Below, one piece after another: positions 19,424-27,673 of a stretch of DNA of 45,887 nt (its first letter is position 1; every line of letters begins with the position of its first letter). This DNA is from Streptococcus suis. Lineage in GTDB: Bacteria; Bacillota; Bacilli; Lactobacillales; Streptococcaceae. Under the pieces are notes generated by a model. That model worked only from the letters and a program-made list of their open reading frames with translations, was not told the origin of the DNA and ran no database searches. The stretch is from assembly GCF_002964045.1 (NCBI RefSeq), contig NZ_POPB01000343.1, positions 1-45,887 on the forward strand, written 5' to 3'. Both the position numbers and the translations under genes were made by a program.

Positions 19424-20215
19424 ATTATTGCTAATAATCTCGACTACCTGACCAATTGTTCGAATTTCATCGTCTTCTGTAAAATAAATATCATCATAGT
19501 CTGGATTTAAGGACTGAAGATAGTCGCCTTTGAATTTTTTAACAAAATTCTCACCATTTACAGAAAAAACTCCTATAGAATTCATGGGAATAGAAGAAGT
19601 CAGTTTTATGAACAAGTAGTCCCTGTCAAGAATTAATGGGGACATTGAGTCTCCAACGACTTGTGCAATAGTATCATACTGAGTACTTGTTGGTAAATCG
19701 TCAGTGTAGAAAGATACGAAACGATTGAAGTCAGCATCTTGCCAGTAACCAGTTCCGGCAGAAACCTTTCCAGGAACGGCTAATTCAACCCGGTCTCTGA
19801 AATCATCTAAGGAAATAAGATTGGAAGATTGTTGTTTTGCCGACATACTATTAAGTTGATCTTGTCCAAATGCAATCCATTTACTATGAAACTCATCTCG
19901 CAATTCTCTGTCCAAAAACTGGACTTGAGGATGGAGAGGCATTTGAAAAAGTTGGAATTGTTGAGGAGTGACTGTCAAAGCTATTTCTTGATTGGAATCT
20001 AATAGTGAAACAAGCTCGCTAACATCGATATCCATTCCTCTAGCTACTTTCTCAAGAGTTTCCAAAGTAGGAAGTAGGGCTTTTTTTGTTTTTGGGTGTT
20101 GATTTTTTTCCAACATGGAAATGTAGCCTTTAGTCAGTCCAGATAAGCTTGCAAAACTATCCATTGTGAGTTTATTTTTTTGTCTAAAATCTTTGATAAT
20201 ATCACCTAGAATCAT
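19421..20215 (-). CDS. CI/LexA-like repressor: XRE helix-turn-helix plus S24 peptidase domain
   Basis: This 264-residue repressor has an N-terminal XRE domain (MDSFASLSGLTKGYISMLEKN, about 18-38). A LexA/UmuD-type S24 domain begins near 145. The self-cleavage site is probably Ala153-Gly154 in KVSAGTGYW. The Ser of GDSM is at 190 and the Lys is at 226 in FVKKF, giving a complete Ser-Lys dyad. Such proteins silence phage, mobile-element or stress genes until RecA-stimulated self-cleavage. The ATG at 20215 has GGAGG 5 bases upstream; an in-frame Met 8 codons earlier lacks one. It faces a small zinc-ribbon gene across about 220 bases that contain a repeated GTTTAACA. Confidence 0.9.
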   Translation of the reverse strand: MILGDIIKDFRQKNKLTMDSFASLSGLTKGYISMLEKNQHPKTKKALLPTLETLEKVARGMDIDVSELVSLLDSNQEIALTVTPQQFQLFQMPLHPQVQFLDRELRDEFHSKWIAFGQDQLNSMSAKQQSSNLISLDDFRDRVELAVPGKVSAGTGYWQDADFNRFVSFYTDDLPTSTQYDTIAQVVGDSMSPLILDRDYLFIKLTSSIPMNSIGVFSVNGENFVKKFKGDYLQSLNPDYDDIYFTEDDEIRTIGQVVEIISNN

Positions 20216-20230
20216 GTTTGCCTCCGATTC

Positions 20231-20319
20231 GTTTAACACATTATACCATGAAGAAAATTATTTTACAAGCTTCTGTTTAACATGTTTGACAAATTTAAAA
20301 AATGGTGGTAGTATATAAT
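20231..20319. promoter_or_regulatory. Divergent regulatory region of the repressor and zinc-ribbon genes
   Basis: The minus strand carries TGG-TATAAT just before the repressor start. On the plus strand TTGACA (20286-20291) and TATAAT (20314-20319) are visible but 22 bases apart, so that promoter is uncertain. GTTTAACA occurs at 20231-20238 and 20275-20282, flanking the repressor -10, and could be an operator half-site. Confidence 0.4.
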
Positions 20320-20438
20320 CATAAAGAACAAGTCGAATGAAAAACATAAATTAATTTGGACTATTTTTAAGAGCCTATTATAAATGTGGCATTCTATTGA
20401 CACTTCAAATTTGAATGATTATTAAGGAGATTATAAAA

Positions 20439-20972
20439 ATGTTTGGATTAGTAGCTAAAAAATCAGGAGTTAAAGAGGTTGAAGAATATTGGGCAAGTAC
20501 TTTAATTGAAAAGGGAATTCGTGAAGTAGAAGACAATTTGAGTGGTTCTTGCTGGAGATGTAAAACTTCTTTTGCTGTATCTGCTTGTCAAATTGTTAAT
20601 AGAATCTGGCCCTTGTCTTATTCTTTGTCTAATAAAATGGTTCTTTGTCAATCTTGCCAATTTGAGAAACCTTTAGTAGAAAATCCTGATCTGGTTTGGA
20701 ATTGGCTTGAAAATGAGAGTGGTGAACTATTTTGGGCTAAGCAGGGGATGTCTGAGTATGAAAGAAGATATAAAAAAACAGTCCTGCAAGAACTCTGGGA
20801 TATGGGGATTAGAGATGGAACTATTGTTGAACCCCTTGTTTTGAGAGTGATGAACAGTGCTAGGAGTGAATCTGGTTTTAATAAGTTTAGTTTAGCTAGT
20901 TCTTTTAGAGATGAACTAGAGAGTCTAAAATATGATAGTGTATCATTTGGCAATTCGTCATTAGTTTCCTAA
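20439..20972 (+). CDS. Hypothetical protein with a four-cysteine zinc-ribbon-like motif
   Basis: The 177-residue protein is not recognised. CWRC (Cys38, Cys41) and CQSC (Cys70, Cys73) are spaced like the zinc scaffold of HNH endonucleases, ending in a helix-like LCQSCQFEKP. The catalytic DH/H residues expected between them are missing (ACQIVNRIWP instead). The rest is helical and charged with no membrane segment. AAGGAG lies 9 bases before this ATG, which is preferred over an in-frame ATG 8 codons upstream. It faces a CI-like repressor, suggesting control by it or a shared mobile origin. A degenerate HNH-like fold is only an inference. Confidence 0.7.
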   Translation: MFGLVAKKSGVKEVEEYWASTLIEKGIREVEDNLSGSCWRCKTSFAVSACQIVNRIWPLSYSLSNKMVLCQSCQFEKPLVENPDLVWNWLENESGELFWAKQGMSEYERRYKKTVLQELWDMGIRDGTIVEPLVLRVMNSARSESGFNKFSLASSFRDELESLKYDSVSFGNSSLVS

Positions 20973-21130
20973 TTTTTATTTTCAAGAATGTAATTTTCCC
21001 CTTTTTATTTCTACCTTTTCATAAACTCATTTGTGAAATATGTACATTATTTTAAAAATAACCATTAAATTGTTCATCACTTTTAAATAAGACGTACATT
21101 TTATTTGTTTAATAATAATAATGTTAGTAA

Positions 21131-21261
21131 AAACGAACAAAATTAACGTTTTGAACATGGATATTGACAAAACACAAACAATAGACTATAATCATAGATG
21201 TCGGTTTAGGAAAAACGAACAAAATGCCGTTTCCTAATACAAAAATCATTTAAAAACGAAC
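21131..21261 (+). promoter_or_regulatory. Three PurBox-like ACGAAC repeats around the guaC promoter
   Basis: ACGAAC within AAAACGAACA-type context occurs at 21133-21138, 21215-21220 and 21256-21261, all in the same orientation. The core resembles the PurR box of Bacillus and Lactococcus (CGAA core, A-rich 5' side). One box is upstream of the promoter and two lie in the leader. The middle one sits inside a hairpin with arms TTAGGAAA (21206-21213) and TTTCCTAA (21230-21237). Confidence 0.5.
21164..21192 (+). promoter_or_regulatory. guaC promoter
   Basis: Consensus TTGACA (21164-21169), 17 bases, consensus TATAAT (21187-21192). Confidence 0.85.
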
Positions 21262-21274
21262 AGAGGAGAAGCCT

Positions 21275-22258
21275 ATGTTTAACGAAACACCTGTTTTTGA
21301 CTACGAAGATATCCAATTGATTCCTAATAAATGTATCATCAATAGCCGTTCGGAGGCAGATACATCTGTCACTCTTGGAAAATACAGCTTTAAAATGCCG
21401 GTAGTCCCTGCCAACATGCAGACGATTTTGGATGAGGATGTGGCAGAGATGTTGGCAAAAGATGATTATTTTTACATCATGCACCGTTTCGACGAAGAGG
21501 GACGAATTCCCTTCATTAAGCGCATGCATGACCAAGGTTTGATTGCTTCCATTTCGGTTGGTGTAAAAGACTATGAGTACGACTTTGTTTCTAGTTTAAA
21601 AGCTGACGCGCCTGAGTTTATTACCATTGATATTGCGCATGGTCATGCTGATAGTGTCATTAAGATGATCAAGCATATCAAAAAAGAATTGCCTGAGACA
21701 TTTGTCATTGCTGGCAATGTCGGCACACCTGAAGCTGTTCGTGAATTGGAAAATGCTGGTGCGGATGCGACAAAAGTTGGTATCGGGCCAGGTAAGGTCT
21801 GCATCACCAAGGTCAAAACTGGTTTTGGAACTGGCGGTTGGCAGCTGGCTGCCCTTCGTTGGTGTTCAAAAGCTGCTCGTAAGCCAATTATTGCGGATGG
21901 TGGTATTCGTACCCACGGAGATATTGCCAAATCCATCCGTTTTGGTGCAAGTATGGTCATGATAGGATCCCTCTTTGCCGGTCACATTGAAAGCCCGGGT
22001 AAAACGGTAGAAGTGGATGGCAAACAGTTCAAGGAATACTACGGTTCCGCATCTGAATACCAAAAAGGTGCTTACAAAAACGTTGAAGGAAAGAAAATTC
22101 TCTTGCCAGCCAAGGGACATTTGAAAGATACTCTGATTGAAATGGAACAGGACTTGCAATCCTCTATTTCCTATGCAGGTGGTCGTGATATTACCAGCTT
22201 GAAACACGTGGATTATGTTATCGTGAAAAACTCTATCTGGAATGGTGACTCAATCTAG
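21275..22258 (+). CDS. guaC: GMP reductase
   Basis: The 327-residue cytosolic enzyme reductively deaminates GMP to IMP with NADPH, balancing the purine pools. The IMPDH/GMPR barrel is clear. Catalytic Cys176 lies in [11 protein letters not shown], with GNVGTPEAV near 148 and [24 protein letters not shown] in the phosphate-binding half. There are no CBS domains, and the [12 protein letters not shown] flap is typical of GuaC type 2. GAGGAG lies 8 bases before the ATG. A consensus promoter and ACGAAC boxes upstream point to purine-responsive control. Confidence 0.95.
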   Translation: MFNETPVFDYEDIQLIPNKCIINSRSEADTSVTLGKYSFKMPVVPANMQTILDEDVAEMLAKDDYFYIMHRFDEEGRIPFIKRMHDQGLIASISVGVKDYEYDFVSSLKADAPEFITIDIAHGHADSVIKMIKHIKKELPETFVIAGNVGTPEAVRELENAGADATKVGIGPGKVCITKVKTGFGTGGWQLAALRWCSKAARKPIIADGGIRTHGDIAKSIRFGASMVMIGSLFAGHIESPGKTVEVDGKQFKEYYGSASEYQKGAYKNVEGKKILLPAKGHLKDTLIEMEQDLQSSISYAGGRDITSLKHVDYVIVKNSIWNGDSI

Positions 22259-22264
22259 TCAGAG

Positions 22265-22290
22265 AGGACTTGCAATGCAGGTCCTTTTCT
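22265..22290 (+). terminator. Terminator after guaC
   Basis: Stem AGGACTTG / CAGGTCCT (22265-22285) followed by a T-rich run. Confidence 0.8.
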
Positions 22291-22327
22291 TGTTACAATA
22301 TTTATATAAAATTGAAAGAGAATAAGT

Positions 22328-23665
22328 ATGTACCAAACAAGAAATAACAAAGAAAAGCTCTGGCTTTTTATTAAGATTTTTTTACCTATATTAATTTATC
22401 AGTTCGCTAATTACTCCGCATCCTTTATCGATACCATGATGACTGGTCAGTTTAGTACTATGGATTTGGCAGGTGTGTCCATGGCAACAAGTCTTTGGAA
22501 TCCGCTTTTTTCATTTCTAACTGGGATTGTATCTGCATTGGTCCCAATCATTGCTCAATATCTAGGACAAGGTGAGAAGACAAAGATTCGCCAGGAGTTT
22601 CATCAGTTTGTCTATCTAGCCATCGGATTAACCATTTTACTCCTGTGCTCGGTCCTATTTATCGCTGTGCCCGCCTTGGCTCAGTTTGGACTTGATGAAT
22701 CTGTTTTTCAAGTTGGTAGGCAGTACCTCTATTTTATTTCCATTGGCATCCTGCCTCTCTTACTCTTTAGTGTCTGTCGCTCTTTTTTCGACGCCTTGGG
22801 CTTAACCCGACTATCCATGTACCTCATGTTGCTCCTTGTCCCATTTAACAGTCTATTTAACTATCTCTTAATTTATGGGAAAATGGGCCTCCCGGCCCTA
22901 GGCGGAGCTGGAGCTGGATTGGGTACTGCTTTAGCTTACTGGGCGGTACTGCTAGTAATCGTCATTGTCATGTGCAAAAATAAGACCATTGCATCTTATC
23001 AGATTTGGCGGTGGAGTCCGATTGATTGGACTTTACTGAAAGAAGGACTGAAAATCGGGCTTCCCATCGGTTTACAAGTCTTTGCAGAAGTAGCAATTTT
23101 TGCAGTAGTAGGGCTCTACATGGCAAAATTTTCAGCCCAGATTATAGCAGCACACCAGTCAGCTATGAACTTTGCGACATTATTATATGCCTTTCCTGCC
23201 TCAGTTTCTTCAGCCCTAGCTATTGTCATTGCATATGAAGTAGGGGCTAAACGACCACAGGATGTGAAAGCCTATAGCCGTCTAGGACGCCTGGTTGCAC
23301 TTGGTTTTGCAGGCTTAACACTCACATTCCTATATTTTTTCCGGTCCAAAGTTGCCTACCTTTATGGTAATGATGTAGAATTTATCCGTCTGACCTCGCA
23401 TTTTCTTAGTTTTGCCCTCATGTTTCAGTTAGCAGATGCCTTTACCGCACCTATTCAGGGGATATTACGTGGTTACAAGGATACGACTGTTCCCTTTGTA
23501 CTTGGTTTGGTTGCCTATTGGTCCATGACATTCCCAGTCGCTTTCTTGCTTGAAAGATTTTTCCAAATGGGTCCAGAAGCCTATTGGATTGGTCTTATTT
23601 CAGGGATTTTTGTCTGCGGAATAGCTCTTAATTTGCGCTTGATCAAAATAGCTCGTCTTCACTAA
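22328..23665 (+). CDS. MATE family multidrug efflux transporter
   Basis: The 445-residue integral membrane protein has about 12 hydrophobic segments in two similar halves. The first contains SFIDTMMTGQFSTMDLAGVSMATSLWNP, which is typical of NorM/DinF-like MatE domains. Family members export cationic drugs, flavins or metabolites using Na+ or H+ gradients; the substrate is not readable. The ribosome site is weak (GAAAGAG). It is a single gene between the guaC terminator and the promoter of the next gene. Confidence 0.92.
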   Translation: MYQTRNNKEKLWLFIKIFLPILIYQFANYSASFIDTMMTGQFSTMDLAGVSMATSLWNPLFSFLTGIVSALVPIIAQYLGQGEKTKIRQEFHQFVYLAIGLTILLLCSVLFIAVPALAQFGLDESVFQVGRQYLYFISIGILPLLLFSVCRSFFDALGLTRLSMYLMLLLVPFNSLFNYLLIYGKMGLPALGGAGAGLGTALAYWAVLLVIVIVMCKNKTIASYQIWRWSPIDWTLLKEGLKIGLPIGLQVFAEVAIFAVVGLYMAKFSAQIIAAHQSAMNFATLLYAFPASVSSALAIVIAYEVGAKRPQDVKAYSRLGRLVALGFAGLTLTFLYFFRSKVAYLYGNDVEFIRLTSHFLSFALMFQLADAFTAPIQGILRGYKDTTVPFVLGLVAYWSMTFPVAFLLERFFQMGPEAYWIGLISGIFVCGIALNLRLIKIARLH

Positions 23666-23681
23666 ATGTTTGATTTTTCTC

Positions 23682-23710
23682 TTGACATATTTTTCTGTGC
23701 TTGATAGAAT
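23682..23710 (+). promoter_or_regulatory. Promoter for the 23739 gene
   Basis: TTGACA (23682-23687), 17 bases, TAGAAT (23705-23710). Confidence 0.8.
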
Positions 23711-23738
23711 TTACTCAAAAAGGTAAGGTCTTGTCATC

Positions 23739-24119
23739 ATGGAAAAGAAGTGGTTAATCTGGTTAATACTATCTTGTATCTGCTTGTTGTTTGGTTATCT
23801 TCACATGAGGAAAACAGAAATTAGACTTCCTCATTCTGACCAGATTTTAATCAGTAATCAGGATGGGGAAGAGTTACAATCTATAGAAGGTAGCGAAGTA
23901 GAAGATTTTCTGTCAGACCTTGTCCAAATTCATCCCTATTTCTTCGACAATACCAGCAATCAAGACCAGCCAGTCGGTGTAGAAAATTATTATCAACTGA
24001 CCTTTCAGCCTCATAAGAAGATTGCTTATCTCTATGAGAAAAATGGCAAAACCTATCTGGAATTTCCTTATGAGCGAATAGTCAGAACCAAAAAGTCCCT
24101 GTCTGAGTTAATAGACTAG
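23739..24119 (+). CDS. Small membrane-anchored protein, unknown
   Basis: The 126-residue protein has one N-terminal membrane helix (WLIWLILSCICLLFGYL, about 5-21) with a short basic head. An outside domain of about 100 residues is acidic and aromatic. It is not recognised, and no lipobox or catalytic motif is seen. It has its own near-consensus promoter and its own terminator, so it is probably a real single-gene unit. The ribosome site AAGGTAAGG is modest. Confidence 0.75.
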   Translation: MEKKWLIWLILSCICLLFGYLHMRKTEIRLPHSDQILISNQDGEELQSIEGSEVEDFLSDLVQIHPYFFDNTSNQDQPVGVENYYQLTFQPHKKIAYLYEKNGKTYLEFPYERIVRTKKSLSELID

Positions 24120-24122
24120 AAG

Positions 24123-24147
24123 AAGTCGGAGCAATCCGGCTTTTTAA
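24123..24147 (+). terminator. Terminator after the 23739 gene
   Basis: Eight-pair stem AAGTCGGA / TCCGGCTT with a GCAA tetraloop, followed by T run. Confidence 0.85.
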
Positions 24148-24293
24148 AATTCTAATTTTTTAACATTTGCTTTGAAAAAATATGCATGAGAGGACAATAT
24201 AAGAGATAGATAGCACTGTGTGAAAATATGCGCTCAAGGAGGAGCTTTACAAGGAAATGCTAATCTATCTATTACTAATTTTGGAGACATTTT

Positions 24294-24809
24294 ATGGAAA
24301 AAATTACAACATTTTTCAAAAATTATTTTGATACACCAAAGATACCGTTGAAATAATAATTTGGTGATGTGTTCTACTGGAATCTTTTTATTGGAATAAT
24401 GTGTTTTCTTTTTGGAGGCATTAAAATTTGGACGATATTGTTTTTTGTTTACTCAATGCTCTCAGTTTATACATTCTTCTGGTACTCAGACTACCAACTT
24501 TTTAAATTCCCATACAATAAAATGAAAATATTTAAATATCGTCGCTCGGTTTTTAGTAAAGACGGTATAAAAAATGCAGCTGCAGATAGTTTAGCACGAG
24601 AACCACATTATACAATCCATGAAAATAACATTTCTAGGGATTACACTGAGAATGTAAAAACAGTCGCATTTGTGTATCTTTTTCTATTTGTTTCACGTTA
24701 TTACTTAGTTTATTATCAGGTTTACTCATCAGTATTTACCCATACTAGGACAATAAAAAAATATAAAGAAGCAATTCAGGAACAATATGAAAGTTTCAAA
24801 AAATTGTAG
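24294..24809 (+). pseudogene. Membrane protein gene interrupted by two tandem in-frame stops
   Basis: An ATG at 24294 with GGAGA 6 bases upstream opens 20 codons (MEKITTFFKNYF...PLK). Two TAA codons follow (24354-24359), and the same frame then continues from GTG 24369 for 146 codons to the stop at 24809. The joined product would be about 171 residues with hydrophobic segments at about 27-60 and 120-140 and a charged middle and tail. The downstream piece alone lacks a ribosome site. The simplest reading is nonsense inactivation of one gene. Restart at GTG or strain-specific shortening are alternatives. Function not recognised. Confidence 0.65.
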
Positions 24810-24820
24810 GAGATGCTAAA

Positions 24821-25156
24821 TTGACTGAAATATTATTTTATTTATTACTTGGTAGTGCCATATATTTTAGATTTTTTGTTTTCCCTAAAATGAAAAAATC
24901 ACATGAGGAGAAGAGATGGGCAGAAGAGCAATTAAAATATAGAATAACACTTTATGACTTGATAAACGAGAAACAGAGTTATGTTGGTACTATTGATAGT
25001 TTTAATGATATCTACAACATAGTTTATGACTATAATCAAGCCCATGTATTTTTAAGCCAAGAAGCTGCAAGTAAATATGCACATTCAATAGCAGGAAATG
25101 AAAATATAAGTATATTAATTCTCGCTGGAAGTACACCAGTTGAAAAAATATGTTAG
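24821..25156 (+). CDS. Small single-pass membrane protein, unknown
   Basis: The 111-residue protein starts at TTG with AGGAG 8 bases upstream. One N-terminal hydrophobic helix (ILFYLLLGSAIYFRFFVF) is followed by a charged soluble part. It lies 11 bases after the interrupted membrane protein gene, so both probably belong to one accessory unit. AT-rich codon use resembles the 24294 gene and not the flanking housekeeping genes. Not recognised. Confidence 0.6.
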   Translation: MTEILFYLLLGSAIYFRFFVFPKMKKSHEEKRWAEEQLKYRITLYDLINEKQSYVGTIDSFNDIYNIVYDYNQAHVFLSQEAASKYAHSIAGNENISILILAGSTPVEKIC

Positions 25157-25277
25157 TAAATTATTGGTTTGTGTACCAATCAGATACCTTGACAAATATG
25201 TTTATTATTATAAAATAGATGATGTGGATTCTCTAAGTAGGTAGACGAACCACTAAATTTTAGGAGACTATAAAAGA

Positions 25278-26300
25278 ATGAAGAAAATAATATTACTTTT
25301 ATCTGTTGTGCTTTTGACTGCTTGTAAGTCGGGTGAAGTGAAGCAGGAGACAGCTGCAAGTAGCCAATCTAGTTCACAAGCTACATCGAGTTCAACTACA
25401 TCAACAACTTCAAGTCAGTCGGAAACGAAGATGGTAGATGTGGATTATTCTAGCTATCAAAAGGTTATCGACCGGTATCAAGCTAGTTTGGGATTGGAAC
25501 TTTCAGCCTTAAATCGTGAAGAAGTGAGTAGTCTACTTTATGGACTTAAACAATATCCAACTGTTTATACTGGAGCATATTATATACAAAACGACTTTGA
25601 TAAAGATGGAGTAGATGAATTAGCAGTTGCCCTATCAACAAATTCTCAATTTGTTCTAATTGACCTTTATACTGTAGGAAATGACGGACAATTGATAAGA
25701 CTGGTTGATCAGTTCCGTCAGCAAGGTCCAGAGATTGGTGAAAAAGTGACGTTATGGCCACTTGAAGACGGAAGTTACTCTTTAGAATCCGCTGGTAGTT
25801 TTAAAAACTATAGATATGACTCTGCTGTAGGTCAACTTTCCTTACAGGCAGAAGGAGCAACCAATCCTTCGTCTGCAGCAGTTGTAGATTTAAGCGCACT
25901 TTCATGGCTAAAATTTGAAAAAGGTACACCTGTGCAAGAACATACATCTGCGACTACAATTAATTTGCAGGGATTATTGGCGGGCGACTTCTCAAGTATT
26001 GCAGGAACATGGTCAAACGCAAATGGTAAAACATTAAGCATTGATTCATTAGGTAATGTCACAAATGAAGTAGATGCCAAAATAGAACTTAAAGAAATAG
26101 ATGCTAATGGAATTGGAATTGGAGGCTATCATTTTGGAATGCATGGTGCAGTCTTTAGAGTAATTCCTTCAGGTGTTGCATTTGAGTTTCCAAATACAGG
26201 TGAAACAGATTTGAGTGATATTTCAAGAGTTAGATTATTTATAAGTCAAGCTCTTCCATCAGCAGAAGAATTTGTGAATGAAGTCTATTATAAACAATAG
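25278..26300 (+). CDS. Hypothetical lipoprotein with Ser/Thr-rich linker
   Basis: The 340-residue protein has a lipoprotein signal (basic start, hydrophobic core, lipobox LTAC with Cys16), so it should be anchored outside the membrane. A Ser/Thr/Gln-rich linker spans about 27-48. An FDKDGVDELAVAL stretch near 110-122 resembles the FG-GAP/EF-hand-like calcium motifs seen in streptococcal lipoproteins. The C-terminal part (about 240-330) looks like a beta-rich DUF-type domain. Function unknown. A possible promoter (TTGACA with TAAAAT 16 bases on) lies upstream at about 25188-25216. AGGAG precedes the ATG by about 11 bases. Confidence 0.8.
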   Translation: MKKIILLLSVVLLTACKSGEVKQETAASSQSSSQATSSSTTSTTSSQSETKMVDVDYSSYQKVIDRYQASLGLELSALNREEVSSLLYGLKQYPTVYTGAYYIQNDFDKDGVDELAVALSTNSQFVLIDLYTVGNDGQLIRLVDQFRQQGPEIGEKVTLWPLEDGSYSLESAGSFKNYRYDSAVGQLSLQAEGATNPSSAAVVDLSALSWLKFEKGTPVQEHTSATTINLQGLLAGDFSSIAGTWSNANGKTLSIDSLGNVTNEVDAKIELKEIDANGIGIGGYHFGMHGAVFRVIPSGVAFEFPNTGETDLSDISRVRLFISQALPSAEEFVNEVYYKQ

Positions 26301-26311
26301 AGAAATATTTA

Positions 26312-26342
26312 AAAAGTAGGATTGATTTTTTCCTGCTTTTTT
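26312..26342 (+). terminator. Terminator after the lipoprotein gene
   Basis: Stem AAGTAGGA / TCCTGCTT followed by T run. Confidence 0.75.
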
Positions 26343-26351
26343 GTTTCGATA

Positions 26352-26380
26352 TTGAGAAAATACCTTCGTCGTGTTAAAAT
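26352..26380 (+). promoter_or_regulatory. rimM-trmD promoter
   Basis: TTGAGA (26352-26357), 17 bases, TAAAAT (26375-26380). Confidence 0.7.
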
Positions 26381-26409
26381 AAAAGGATAGAAAATCAAAT
26401 GGAGAAATC

Positions 26410-26928
26410 ATGAACTATTTTAACGTTGGAAAAATTGTTAACACCCAAGGCTTGCAAGGAGAAATGCGCGTTTTATCTGTGACCGATTTTGCAGAAGAAC
26501 GCTTCAAAAAAGGGGCAAAATTGGCCTTGTTTAATGATAAAGACCAGTTTGTCATGGAAGTGGAAATTGCTAGTCACCGTAAGGCTAAGAACTTTGATAT
26601 TATCAAATTTAAGGGCATGTACCATATCAACGATATTGAAAAGTACAAGGGCTTTAGTTTGAAAATCGCCGAGGAAAACTTGACCGATCTCGAAGACGGC
26701 GAGTTTTATTACCATGAAATTATCGGCTTGGATGTCTATGAAAATGACCAGTTGATCGGACAAATCAAGGAAATCTTGCAACCAGGTGCCAATGATGTCT
26801 GGGTGGTGAAACGCAAAGGTAAGAAAGACCTGCTCTTGCCATATATTCCACCTGTTGTTTTGAACATTGATATTCCAAATAATCGTGTCGATGTGGAATT
26901 GCTCGAGGGCTTAGACGATGAGAATTGA
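26410..26928 (+). CDS. rimM: Ribosome maturation factor RimM
   Basis: The 172-residue protein assists assembly of the 30S head domain and binds ribosomal protein S19. The N-terminal RimM fold begins [17 protein letters not shown], and the PRC-barrel-like C-terminus contains [12 protein letters not shown] and the [14 protein letters not shown] motif. It overlaps trmD by 11 bases, a widely conserved pair. Confidence 0.95.
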   Translation: MNYFNVGKIVNTQGLQGEMRVLSVTDFAEERFKKGAKLALFNDKDQFVMEVEIASHRKAKNFDIIKFKGMYHINDIEKYKGFSLKIAEENLTDLEDGEFYYHEIIGLDVYENDQLIGQIKEILQPGANDVWVVKRKGKKDLLLPYIPPVVLNIDIPNNRVDVELLEGLDDEN

Positions 26929-27643
26929 TATTTTGACCCTCTTCCCTGAGATGTTTGCCCCACTTGAACATTCTATCGTGGGCAAGGCACGCGACAAGGG
27001 CTTGTTGGAAATCAACTACCACAATTTTCGTGAAAAAGCTGAAAAGGCTCGCCATGTGGACGATGAGCCATACGGTGGTGGCCAAGGAATGCTACTCCGT
27101 GCCCAGCCAATTTTTGATACCATGGATAGCATTGAACAAACCAATCCACGTGTTATCTTGCTGGATCCTGCTGGTAAAACGTTTAACCAAGCCTATGCTG
27201 AAGAATTAGCTCAGGAAGAACAGTTGATTTTTATCTGTGGACATTATGAAGGATATGATGAGCGGATTAAGACCTTGGTGACAGATGAGATTTCTCTTGG
27301 GGACTATGTTCTGACAGGGGGGGAGTTGGCAGCTATGACCATGATTGATGCTACTGTTCGCCTGATTCCAGAGGTTATTGGCAAGGAAGCCAGCCATACG
27401 GATGATAGTTTTTCATCTGGACTATTGGAGTATCCGCAATACACGCGTCCCTATGAATATCGGGGTATGGTTGTACCAGATGTTCTCATGAGCGGTCACC
27501 ATGAAAATATTCGTAAATGGCGTTTGGAAGAAAGTCTACGCAAAACCTACCAACGTCGTCCAGACTTGTTAGAAAACTACAATTTTACAGCTGAAGAATT
27601 AACTATTTTTGAAAAAATCAAAGAAGAAGACACAGTTGATTAG
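26918..27643 (+). CDS. trmD: tRNA (guanine-N1-)-methyltransferase
   Basis: The 241-residue SPOUT enzyme methylates G37 of tRNAs using S-adenosylmethionine and so prevents frameshifting. The trefoil-knot motifs are visible: [12 protein letters not shown] (about 48-59), [13 protein letters not shown] (about 107-119), [15 protein letters not shown] (about 127-141). The length is normal. It is translated from within the end of rimM. Confidence 0.96.
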   Translation: MRIDILTLFPEMFAPLEHSIVGKARDKGLLEINYHNFREKAEKARHVDDEPYGGGQGMLLRAQPIFDTMDSIEQTNPRVILLDPAGKTFNQAYAEELAQEEQLIFICGHYEGYDERIKTLVTDEISLGDYVLTGGELAAMTMIDATVRLIPEVIGKEASHTDDSFSSGLLEYPQYTRPYEYRGMVVPDVLMSGHHENIRKWRLEESLRKTYQRRPDLLENYNFTAEELTIFEKIKEEDTVD

Positions 27644-27673
27644 ACTGTGTTTTTCTTGCTAGAAGGAGAAATG

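Larger units (their letters stand above)
20973..21274. other. AT-rich intergenic region carrying the guaC control elements
   Basis: The first 150 bases are very AT-rich, with no terminator or gene visible. The last 145 bases hold the guaC promoter and three ACGAAC boxes, listed separately. Confidence 0.6.

Noticed and set aside
24256..24330. 24-codon frame MLIYLLLILETF... before the interrupted gene
   Set aside because: It overlaps the better-supported start at 24294 in another frame, and its ribosome site is too far away.
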